The notes under the pieces are model-generated. The model was not told where the DNA came from. It worked only from the letters and a program-made list of their open reading frames with translations, and did not search any database. Below are positions 57,185 through 64,000 of a stretch of DNA of 64,000 bases, piece after piece. Position numbers and translations under genes: made by a program. Origin of the DNA: Helicobacter pylori (GTDB lineage Bacteria > Campylobacterota > Campylobacteria > Campylobacterales > Helicobacteraceae); NCBI RefSeq assembly GCF_001653475.1, contig NZ_CP011487.1, positions 248,001-312,000 on the forward strand. The letters run 5' to 3'. The stretch's first letter is position 1; each line of letters begins with the position of its first letter.

Positions 57185-58066
57185 TCAATTTTTTAAAAAA
57201 GGCATGAAGTGCTTAGGCATTTGAGAAGTGATTTTATAGATCGCTTTTTTAAATTCAAATTCCAAACTAGAGGCATGGAGCATGAGTAATGGGGCATTAT
57301 TTTCACGCTTTAATTGAAGGTATTCTCTGGCGTTTTCATCCATGACCCCATAAAGCCCTTCGCCTACGATCCTGTGATTCACGCTGCTTAAATGCAAGCG
57401 GATCTGGTGCGTGCGCCCGGTGAGTGGGGTTATTTTGAGTAAGCTTATATCTAAAAAAGGATTATAGCTTAAAGGCTCAACAAGCGTAATTGAAGGCTTG
57501 CCTAAAGGAGAAATTTTAGATCTAATGTGCAAATCTTTTTGAATGTTTTTAGGCGTTAGAATGGGTTTGTCTATGATGATACTTTTATCAACCAACCCAT
57601 GCGCTAGGGTTAAATAAGTTTTTTTCACTTTTTTTTGCATGAAAAGCGCTTTTAAATCCTTAGCGCTTTGCAAGGTTTTACCCGCTAAAACTAACCCGCT
57701 CGTTTCATAGTCCAGTCTGTGGGCTGGGTGGGCGTTTTTGCCAAAATGAGATTGGATACAATCCAATAAGCTTTCATGGTAAAAATAGCCTTTAGGGTGG
57801 GTATAGACTTGAGCGGGTTTGTCAAACACGCCAAAATCTTTAGTCTCAAAAACAAGCTTTTCTTGTTTTTCATTAGGCTTGAAATGAATCAAGCTAACGA
57901 CCCCTTGAATCATTTGGGATTTACGCACAACTTGTTGGTTGTGTTTTAGGCGTTGTTTGTCAAGGTGCCGTTGGGCTTCTTTTAAAGAGCATTTTAAAAC
58001 ATCGTGCACAAAAAACAAGGCTTTGGTGGGTTTTAAAATTTCAAATTCTTCTTCAACAAAAGGCAC
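57185..58066 (-). CDS. rluD: RluA/RluD-family 23S rRNA pseudouridine synthase
   Basis: 293 residues. S4-like N-terminal region (CSLKEAQRHLDKQRLKHN), then the catalytic block HRLDYETSGLVLAGKT with the nucleophile Asp, and GRTHQIRLHL. It converts uridines in 23S rRNA. The start is GTG 58066, which overlaps the recJ TAG by one base (TAGTG). It corresponds to HP0347. RluA-type specificity is not certain. Confidence 0.9.
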   Translation of the reverse strand: MPFVEEEFEILKPTKALFFVHDVLKCSLKEAQRHLDKQRLKHNQQVVRKSQMIQGVVSLIHFKPNEKQEKLVFETKDFGVFDKPAQVYTHPKGYFYHESLLDCIQSHFGKNAHPAHRLDYETSGLVLAGKTLQSAKDLKALFMQKKVKKTYLTLAHGLVDKSIIIDKPILTPKNIQKDLHIRSKISPLGKPSITLVEPLSYNPFLDISLLKITPLTGRTHQIRLHLSSVNHRIVGEGLYGVMDENAREYLQLKRENNAPLLMLHASSLEFEFKKAIYKITSQMPKHFMPFLKN

Positions 58067-59616
58067 TACAACAAACTTTTAACAAACATTTTAGGCTCAT
58101 TAGAATATTCATCTAATTCCACGCTAAAAAGCACGCTCACCTTTTCGCCCGCTTTCAAAAACCGCTCAGTGTTAAAATAAATAGCTTCCTTGACGCATTC
58201 TTTATCCTTAAAACGCAAAACCTGGTGGCTTTCTTTAATGATTTTTTCTTCTATGACTTCTAAATTTTGTGCTTGAAATAGGGGTTCAGGGTTTTCTTGC
58301 CCGTAAGGTTCGCCAGCTTCTATAATCTCTAAAAGCTCTCTGTCAATGTCTTTTAATTTTAGCGTTAAAGGGGGTTCTTTTTCACAAAAAGGTAAGACTT
58401 TAAAATCAAAATTTTCTAAAGTTTCAAAGAGCGAGATGATATTGTTTTTTCCAACGCTCAACCCGCAAGCTTGCCTATGCCCTCCATAGCCGAGTAATAA
58501 AGAAGAAACCCCATTCAAAGCGTCAATCAAGTCAATATTTTGAGAGCTGCGCCCGCTCCCTTTATACACCCCTTCTTTAAAGGTAAAAACCAGGCTTGGC
58601 TTTTGAGTGGCTTCCACTAATTTTGAAGCCACAATTCCAAGCACGCCCTCATGCCAATTATCCTTAAAAGCGACGATAATCTTTTCTCCAACCATCGCAT
58701 GCTTAAAAGCCTCTTCAAAAACCTTCTGTTGGATCATTTTACGCTTCATATTGCATGCTTTCAAGCGTTCATACAAAAAATAGCCATCTTGAAAATTATT
58801 CGCGCTTAAAAAATCTAAAGCCATTTTTGCGTCTTGCATGCGCCCTGCGGAGTTGATTAGGGGGGCGATATTAAAAGAAATATCGCTCGCTTTTAAAGAG
58901 CGTTTTCTAAAAACTTCTCTTTGGCGCAAAAACCCCATCGCCCCTAAGGATTCTTTTTGCAAAAAATACAAGGCTTTAGAAACTAAAAAGCGGTTAAAAA
59001 AAGTCAAAGGCATCATGTCAGCAATAGTCGCCACACCCGCTAAGCATAACAACTCACTAGAATGGCTTTTTTCTTTTCCTAAAAGCTGGTGGATTCCATA
59101 GCACAAATAAAACGCCACCAACGCCCCGCACACTTCCTTTTGGATAAAATCACAATCTTCTTGCTTGGGGTTGATCACTGCATAAGCGTCTGGGATTTCA
59201 TCATGGTGTAAGCAATGGTGATCCGTAATGATAAGGGTGTAGTTTTTTTCTTTACAAAATCGCGCGGCTTCAAAGGCGCTAATCCCATTATCCACCGTGA
59301 TGATTAAAGGGGCGTGGTGTTTTTCTAAAAATTTTTTAGAAATCCCATAGCCATCAATGAAGCGGTTAGGGATTGCAATGCGAACATGCTTATAGTTTAG
59401 ACTTTCAAAGAATTTTGCCATGATAGTAGAGCTAATCACGCCGTCAGCGTCATAATCGCCCACCACTAAAATTTCTGTGTTTGCGTGCATGGCTTCTATG
59501 ATTTTGAGCGCGGCTTTTTTCAAGTCTTTAAATAAAAAGGGGCTAGGAAACCCTTTTCCACTATAAGCGATAGAAGCCACTCGCTCTTTGATTTGAGCTT
59601 TAAGCTTTTGTTTCAT
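58066..59616 (-). CDS. recJ: Single-stranded-DNA exonuclease RecJ
   Basis: 516 residues, DHH superfamily. Motif I VVGDYDADGVISS (about 53), VDNG, TDHH (about 132), then the DHHA1 region GYGGHRQACGLSV. RecJ is a 5'-3' exonuclease in recombination and mismatch repair. It lies 8 bases after the pyrG stop, and its stop overlaps the rluD-type start. It corresponds to HP0348. Confidence 0.95.
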   Translation of the reverse strand: MKQKLKAQIKERVASIAYSGKGFPSPFLFKDLKKAALKIIEAMHANTEILVVGDYDADGVISSTIMAKFFESLNYKHVRIAIPNRFIDGYGISKKFLEKHHAPLIITVDNGISAFEAARFCKEKNYTLIITDHHCLHHDEIPDAYAVINPKQEDCDFIQKEVCGALVAFYLCYGIHQLLGKEKSHSSELLCLAGVATIADMMPLTFFNRFLVSKALYFLQKESLGAMGFLRQREVFRKRSLKASDISFNIAPLINSAGRMQDAKMALDFLSANNFQDGYFLYERLKACNMKRKMIQQKVFEEAFKHAMVGEKIIVAFKDNWHEGVLGIVASKLVEATQKPSLVFTFKEGVYKGSGRSSQNIDLIDALNGVSSLLLGYGGHRQACGLSVGKNNIISLFETLENFDFKVLPFCEKEPPLTLKLKDIDRELLEIIEAGEPYGQENPEPLFQAQNLEVIEEKIIKESHQVLRFKDKECVKEAIYFNTERFLKAGEKVSVLFSVELDEYSNEPKMFVKSLL

Positions 59617-59624
59617 GTTTTAGA

Positions 59625-61241
59625 TTAGGATTTATGAAGAGCGCTCTTAATGAAATCCAAAATAATAGGGTTAGGGCTTTGCAACCTAGAGGTGAATTCC
59701 GGGTGGAATTGCACCCCCACAAAGAAAGGGTGATCTTCTAATTCAATCGCTTCGATCAAATGATTCGCTCCAAAACCCACCACTTTCAAGCCCTTATTTT
59801 CCCACTCCTGGCGGTATTTGGGGTTGATTTCATAACGATGGCGGTGTCTTTCTTTAATGCTAGGCTTTTTATAAGCTTTTTCTAACAAGCTATTTGGCAC
59901 GATTTCGCATTCATATTCGCCTAATCGCATGGTGCCTCCTAAAGGCGAATTATAGGTGCGCACCTGTTTTTGGTGGTTTTGATCAATAAAATCTTCAATC
60001 AAATACACCACAGGGTATTCGCAGTGTTGGTTAAACTCCGTAGAGTTAGCCCCTTTTAAACCCAAAACATTGCGGCAAAATTCAACGATCGCTAATTGCA
60101 TGCCCAAACAAATCCCTAAAAAAGGGAGTTTTTCTAACCTCGCTCTTTGAATGGCACAAATTTTGCCTTCAATCCCCCTTTCTCCAAAGCCCCCAGGCAC
60201 TAAAATCGCATCAACGCCCTCTAAATTAGTCTTTTCATTAAAATTCTCGCTATCCAACCATTCAATATTGACTTGCGTATCCAAATGCGCACCCGCATGG
60301 ATTAAGGCTTCAATCAAGGATTTATAAGATTCTTTTAAACTCAAATATTTGCCCACAAAACTAATCCTGACTTTGTGTTTAGGAGCGATAATCTTTTCTA
60401 CTAAAGTGTTCCAAGCCGCCATTTTGGGGTGTAATTTATTCAAATTAAAGCGTCTGGCAATGGGAGTTAAAATGCCTTCTTGCAAGAAAAGGATAGGACA
60501 TGCGTAAATGCTTTTAGTGTCTGTGGCCACAATCACGCTGTCTTGCTCCACATCGCAACTCAAAGCGATTTTATTTTTCAATTCTTTATCCAAAGGTTTA
60601 GGCGATCGCGCCAAAATGATTTGAGGGGTTACGCCAAGGCGCCGTAATTCTTGGACGGAATGTTGCGTGGGTTTGGTTTTGAGTTCGTTAGTGGTTTGGA
60701 TATAGGGGATCAAGGTTACATGCACATTGATGACTTTTTCATTCCCTAATTCCAATTTAAGCTGGCGGATCGCTTCCAAATAAAACATGCCCTCCATATC
60801 GCCCACGGTTCCGCCCACTTCCACGATTAAAAAATCCAACCCCTTAGCCGTACTTTTAATGCGCCTTTTGATTTCATCGGTTACATGGGGGACGATTTGA
60901 ATGGTTTTGCCTAAATATTCCCCTTTCCTTTCATTTTCTATCACACTTGAAAAAATCTGCCCGGTAGTGAAATTGTTCAACCTTGTTAAATTCTTGTTCA
61001 AAAAGCGTTCATAATGCCCTATGTCTAAATCCGTTTCAGCGCCATCGCTAGTTACAAACACTTCCCCATGCTCTAAAGGGCTCATGGTGCCTGGATCAAT
61101 ATTGATATAAGGGTCAATCTTTAAAATAGAAACCTGATAATTGCAATGCTGTAAAAGCGTAGCGATTGAAGAAGATGAAATCCCTTTCCCTAGAGAGCTT
61201 AACACGCCCCCTGTAACGAATATAAATTTGACTCTATCCAT
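59625..61241 (-). CDS. pyrG: CTP synthase
   Basis: 538 residues. N-terminal amidoligase domain ([31 protein letters not shown]) and C-terminal glutaminase with the nucleophile Cys in [10 protein letters not shown], His/Glu in GVQFHPEF. It makes CTP from UTP. AAAGGAA precedes the ATG, and a TACAAT box lies at 61274-61279. It corresponds to HP0349. Confidence 0.98.
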   Translation of the reverse strand: MDRVKFIFVTGGVLSSLGKGISSSSIATLLQHCNYQVSILKIDPYINIDPGTMSPLEHGEVFVTSDGAETDLDIGHYERFLNKNLTRLNNFTTGQIFSSVIENERKGEYLGKTIQIVPHVTDEIKRRIKSTAKGLDFLIVEVGGTVGDMEGMFYLEAIRQLKLELGNEKVINVHVTLIPYIQTTNELKTKPTQHSVQELRRLGVTPQIILARSPKPLDKELKNKIALSCDVEQDSVIVATDTKSIYACPILFLQEGILTPIARRFNLNKLHPKMAAWNTLVEKIIAPKHKVRISFVGKYLSLKESYKSLIEALIHAGAHLDTQVNIEWLDSENFNEKTNLEGVDAILVPGGFGERGIEGKICAIQRARLEKLPFLGICLGMQLAIVEFCRNVLGLKGANSTEFNQHCEYPVVYLIEDFIDQNHQKQVRTYNSPLGGTMRLGEYECEIVPNSLLEKAYKKPSIKERHRHRYEINPKYRQEWENKGLKVVGFGANHLIEAIELEDHPFFVGVQFHPEFTSRLQSPNPIILDFIKSALHKS

Positions 61242-61273
61242 TATGTCGTGTTCCTTTAATTTTTGCTTCTTAA

Positions 61274-61279
61274 ATTGTA
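61274..61279 (-). promoter_or_regulatory. -10 box of pyrG
   Basis: On the minus strand GACTACAATTTAAG has TACAAT 32 bases before the pyrG ATG. An A15/T15 tract (61332-61346) lies upstream, in the shared gap with the divergent gene. Confidence 0.55.
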
Positions 61280-61331
61280 GTCTAAAAAGGGTTAAAAAGC
61301 TTTAAAAGAGAGTAAAAATTAAAGCGATTTC

Positions 61332-61346
61332 AAAAAAAAAAAAAAA
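61332..61346. repeat. A15 homopolymer in the pyrG / PAP2-like divergent promoter region
   Basis: A run of 15 A, read as T15 for pyrG, about 65-80 bases upstream of the likely pyrG transcription start and over 100 bases from the likely start of the other gene. Long A/T tracts near promoters are a known source of variable expression in H. pylori (sabA is the example). Confidence 0.85.
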
Positions 61347-61454
61347 ACAATTTCAGTTTCTTATTAGCTAGGTTTGATTAAAATAAAAAGCTTTTTATGT
61401 GTTTAAACTTCATTGTCTTAAAACTTTTAAGAGCAATTTTAAAGTTCGTTGGCG

Positions 61455-61460
61455 TATAAT
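61455..61460 (+). promoter_or_regulatory. -10 box of the PAP2-like gene and fliF-fliG
   Basis: TATAAT in GGCGTATAATATCAAG, 39 bases before the ATG at 61499. Confidence 0.6.
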
Positions 61461-61498
61461 ATCAAGTTTGAATGAACTAACTAAAAGGGTTTTAAATA

Positions 61499-62161
61499 AT
61501 GGCTGAAAATTCTTTCAAAAATGTTTCTACACAACCCAAAGTATTTTTCTTATTACAAGTTAAAACCCTGTTTCTTTTAGGAGGCGTTTTTAGCGCATTT
61601 TTTATCCTTATGGTTGGCTTGGTTTTTTTTGATTATGTTAATTTAATGGATAATGCGATTTTTAGATTGATGCGTTCAAACTCTTCTAACCCTATTTTAG
61701 ATCAAACGCTCCAACGCATTGTTTTTTTAGGCTCTTCTCAATTTGTGTTGCCTTTGAGTTTGTTAGTGGGGGCGTTTTTAAGCCTTTATCGCACAAACTT
61801 AGTGCTTGGAGTGTGGTTTGTGTTAAGCGTGGTCTTGTTTGAAGCTCTTTTAGAATCTTTAAAACACCTTTTGGCGCATTTTATTCAGTGGTTTTCGCAC
61901 AACGCTAATTTCCCTAACGCTTCTGCGCTTTCTTTAACGCTATTTTACGGGTTGCTTATTTTATTGATACCCCATTTGATCACGCATCAAACGCTTAAAA
62001 ACATTCTTTCTTATAGTTTTCTTTGTTTGATTTTTTTAATAGGGTTAGTGCTGATTGTTTTAGGGGTTTCTTTTAGCAGTGTTTTAGGAGGGTTTTGTTT
62101 AGGGGCGTTAGGGGCTTGTTTTTCCATAGGGATTTATTTGAGCGTGTTTCAAAAGATCTAA
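61499..62161 (+). CDS. PAP2-fold membrane protein lacking catalytic residues
   Basis: 220 residues with about six transmembrane helices. The spacing and hydrophobic context match PAP2 phosphatases, but the catalytic triad is altered. The usual KxxxxxxRP, PSGH and SRxxxxxHxxxD motifs read KHLLAHFIQW, FPNASALS and LGVSFSSVLGG, so the histidines are replaced. It may be a pseudoenzyme or a distant family. Expressed from its own -10 box at 61455 and located just before fliF. It corresponds to HP0350. Confidence 0.75.
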   Translation: MAENSFKNVSTQPKVFFLLQVKTLFLLGGVFSAFFILMVGLVFFDYVNLMDNAIFRLMRSNSSNPILDQTLQRIVFLGSSQFVLPLSLLVGAFLSLYRTNLVLGVWFVLSVVLFEALLESLKHLLAHFIQWFSHNANFPNASALSLTLFYGLLILLIPHLITHQTLKNILSYSFLCLIFLIGLVLIVLGVSFSSVLGGFCLGALGACFSIGIYLSVFQKI

Positions 62162-62204
62162 GCGAACGGCTTAAAAGAATGAAAATTTTATCAAGGTTTT
62201 AATA

Positions 62205-63908
62205 TTGGATTTAAAGGTATTATTGCAACGGATTGTTGATTTTTTCATCAAACTCAATAAAAAGCAAAAAATCGCCCTGATTGCAGCGGGGGTTTTGATC
62301 ACGGCTTTGCTTGTGTTTTTATTGCTCTATCCCTTTAAAGAAAAAGACTACGCGCAAGGGGGTTATGGGGTTTTATTTGAAGGATTAGACTCTAGCGATA
62401 ACGCTTTAATCTTACAGCATCTCCAGCAAAACCAAATCCCTTATAAAGTCTCAAAAGATGACACCATTCTTATCCCTAAAGACAAAGTGTATGAAGAAAG
62501 GATCACTCTGGCTTCTCAAGGGATCCCTAAAACGAGTAAAGTGGGCTTTGAAATCTTTGACACTAAAGACTTTGGGGCGACTGATTTTGATCAAAATATC
62601 AAACTCATTCGCGCCATTGAGGGGGAATTGTCGCGCACGATTGAAAGTTTAAACCCCATTCTTAAAGCCAATGTGCATATTGCAATCCCTAAAGACAGCG
62701 TGTTTGTGGCTAAAGAAGTGCCTCCTAGCGCTTCAGTGATGCTCAAACTCAAGCCTGACATGAAGCTTTCACCCACTCAAATTTTAGGGATTAAAAATTT
62801 AATCGCTGCAGCTGTGCCTAAACTCACGATAGAAAATGTGAAAATCGTGAATGAAAACGGCGAATCAATAGGCGAAGGCGATATACTGGAAAACTCCAAA
62901 GAATTAGCCCTAGAGCAATTGCATTACAAACAAAATTTTGAAAACATTTTAGAAAATAAGATTGTCAATATCTTAGCCCCTATTGTGGGGGGTAAAAACA
63001 AGGTGGTCGCAAGGGTCAATGCGGAGTTTGATTTCAGCCAGAAGAAAAGCACTAAAGAGACTTTTGATCCCAATAATGTCGTAAGGAGCGAGCAAAATTT
63101 AGAAGAAAAAAAAGAAGGCGCTTCTAAAAAACAAGTCGGCGGTGTGCCTGGGGTTGTGAGCAATATCGGGCCTGTGCAAGGATTGAAAGACAATAAAGAG
63201 CCAGAAAAATACGAAAAGTCTCAAAACACGACCAATTATGAAGTGGGTAAAACCATTAGCGAGATTAAGGGCGAGTTTGGCACTTTAGTGCGTTTGAATG
63301 CGGCGGTTGTGGTGGATGGCAAGTATAAGATTGCGCTTAAAGATGGGGCAAATACTTTAGAATACGAGCCCTTGAGCGATGAATCGCTTCAAAAAATCAA
63401 CGCTCTGGTGAAACAAGCCATTGGCTATAATCAAAATAGAGGCGATGATGTGGCGGTGAGTAATTTTGAGTTTAACCCTATAATACCCATGCTTGATAAC
63501 GCTACTTTGAGCGAAAAAATCATGCACAAGACTCAAAAAATCTTAGGTTCATTCACGCCTTTAATCAAGTATGTTTTGGTGTTTATAGTGCTATTCATTT
63601 TCTATAAAAAAGTGATTGTGCCTTTCAGTGAACGCATGCTAGAAGTGGTACCTGATGAAGATAAGGAAGTGAAATCCATGTTTGAAGAAATGGATGAAGA
63701 AGAAGATGAATTGAACAAACTAGGCGATTTGAGAAAAAAAGTAGAAGATCAATTAGGGCTTAATGCAACCTTTAGCGAAGAAGAAGTAAGATACGAAATT
63801 ATCTTAGAAAAGATTAGAGGGACCCTTAAAGAGCGTCCTGATGAAATCGCAATGCTCTTTAAACTCCTAATCAAAGATGAAATTTCTTCAGACAGCGCGA
63901 AAGGCTAA
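62205..63908 (+). CDS. fliF: Flagellar MS-ring protein FliF
   Basis: 567 residues with two membrane helices (about 21-42 and 450-470). YCSM ring-building region with GYGVLFEGLDSSDNALILQHLQ, NVHIAIPKDSVFVAKEVPPSASVMLKL, then a periplasmic region ending with NFEFNP. A cytoplasmic C-terminus rich in Glu/Asp binds FliG. The start TTG 62205 is supported by AAGG at 62193-62196, 8 bases upstream. fliG follows 17 bases after the stop. It corresponds to HP0351. Confidence 0.95.
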   Translation: MDLKVLLQRIVDFFIKLNKKQKIALIAAGVLITALLVFLLLYPFKEKDYAQGGYGVLFEGLDSSDNALILQHLQQNQIPYKVSKDDTILIPKDKVYEERITLASQGIPKTSKVGFEIFDTKDFGATDFDQNIKLIRAIEGELSRTIESLNPILKANVHIAIPKDSVFVAKEVPPSASVMLKLKPDMKLSPTQILGIKNLIAAAVPKLTIENVKIVNENGESIGEGDILENSKELALEQLHYKQNFENILENKIVNILAPIVGGKNKVVARVNAEFDFSQKKSTKETFDPNNVVRSEQNLEEKKEGASKKQVGGVPGVVSNIGPVQGLKDNKEPEKYEKSQNTTNYEVGKTISEIKGEFGTLVRLNAAVVVDGKYKIALKDGANTLEYEPLSDESLQKINALVKQAIGYNQNRGDDVAVSNFEFNPIIPMLDNATLSEKIMHKTQKILGSFTPLIKYVLVFIVLFIFYKKVIVPFSERMLEVVPDEDKEVKSMFEEMDEEEDELNKLGDLRKKVEDQLGLNATFSEEEVRYEIILEKIRGTLKERPDEIAMLFKLLIKDEISSDSAKG

Positions 63909-63925
63909 AAGACAAAAGGTTAAAA

Positions 63926-64000
63926 ATGGCAACCAAGCTTACCCCCAAACAAAAGGCCCAATTAGACGAACTTTCCATGAGTGAAAAAATCGCTATTTTA
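63926..64000 (+). CDS. fliG: Flagellar motor switch protein FliG, 5' end only
   Basis: The first 25 codons from ATG 63926 (MATKLTPKQKAQLDELSMSE, then KIAIL) run off the window. KAQLDELSMSEKIAIL resembles the FliG N-terminal domain that docks on the FliF tail. Its position 17 bases after fliF supports the call. AAAAGGT precedes the ATG. It corresponds to HP0352. Confidence 0.85.
   Translation, partial: MATKLTPKQKAQLDELSMSEKIAIL

Overview
The window is chromosomal DNA of Helicobacter pylori. This is judged from recognised gene content and order: aroB, the VacA paralogue imaA, amiE, a large flgL, dppABCDF, pgdA, hugZ, the poly-E gene, horC, the pseF/pseG/pseH flagellin-glycan genes and fliF. 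The dense packing, frequent 1-20 base overlaps, TTG/GTG starts, TATAAT-type -10 boxes and homopolymer tracts also fit. Gene order follows the familiar HP0282-HP0352 segment of reference strains (recalled, not searched), with several strain-specific differences.

Layout. 1-7416: end of a TrkA-C-type protein gene, aroB, a MscS channel, an MtaB-type methylthiotransferase, an FtsH-like AAA+ gene, a small alpha/beta hydrolase (probably the biotin esterase BioV) and a small membrane protein. 7468-16173: the very large VacA-like autotransporter imaA, split by an in-frame TAG. 16221-20299: lysA, chorismate mutase-like, DUF2156 and pabB-pabC fusion genes. 20500-24101: aliphatic amidase amiE, convergent with the sigma54-type flgL. 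24352-31364: rplU-rpmA, the dipeptide ABC importer dppABCDF and obg. 31406-37051: alginate-lyase-like and YceI-like secreted proteins, hemL, two small membrane proteins, a nitrilase-family amidase and the peptidoglycan deacetylase pgdA. 37105-38921: a type II restriction-modification cassette, with intact methyltransferase and frameshifted nuclease. 39017-46453: a COG0523 metal GTPase with a CxxC partner, an MFS transporter, hugZ, argS, tatA, gmk and the poly-E protein. 46595-52483: nucT, horC, flgH-pseF-pseG-pseH, lpxK and nadE. 52568-58066: tRNA-Arg, ilvC, minD-minE, dprA, ruvX, two unknown membrane/coiled-coil genes and an RluD-type pseudouridine synthase. 58066-64000: recJ, pyrG, a PAP2-like membrane protein, fliF and the start of fliG.

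How genes work together. Dpp imports peptides while AmiE and the second amidase probably release ammonia from amides. The flgL, flgH, fliF and fliG genes build the flagellum, and PseF/G/H supply pseudaminic acid for its glycosylation. PgdA, LpxK, TatA and the outer-membrane proteins shape the envelope. MinD/E act in division; DprA, RecJ, RuvX and NucT are DNA-handling proteins, and DprA and NucT fit natural competence.

The most notable observations are broken or altered genes: the amber stop in imaA, a T8 tract that puts the dppA signal peptide out of frame, the frameshifted nuclease beside an intact methylase, an FtsH paralogue that has lost its zinc-protease motif, a PAP2-fold protein lacking catalytic residues, and a receiver-like domain on the poly-E protein. 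I found no CRISPR array, insertion sequence, prophage or rRNA. No gene-free stretch exceeds 300 bases.
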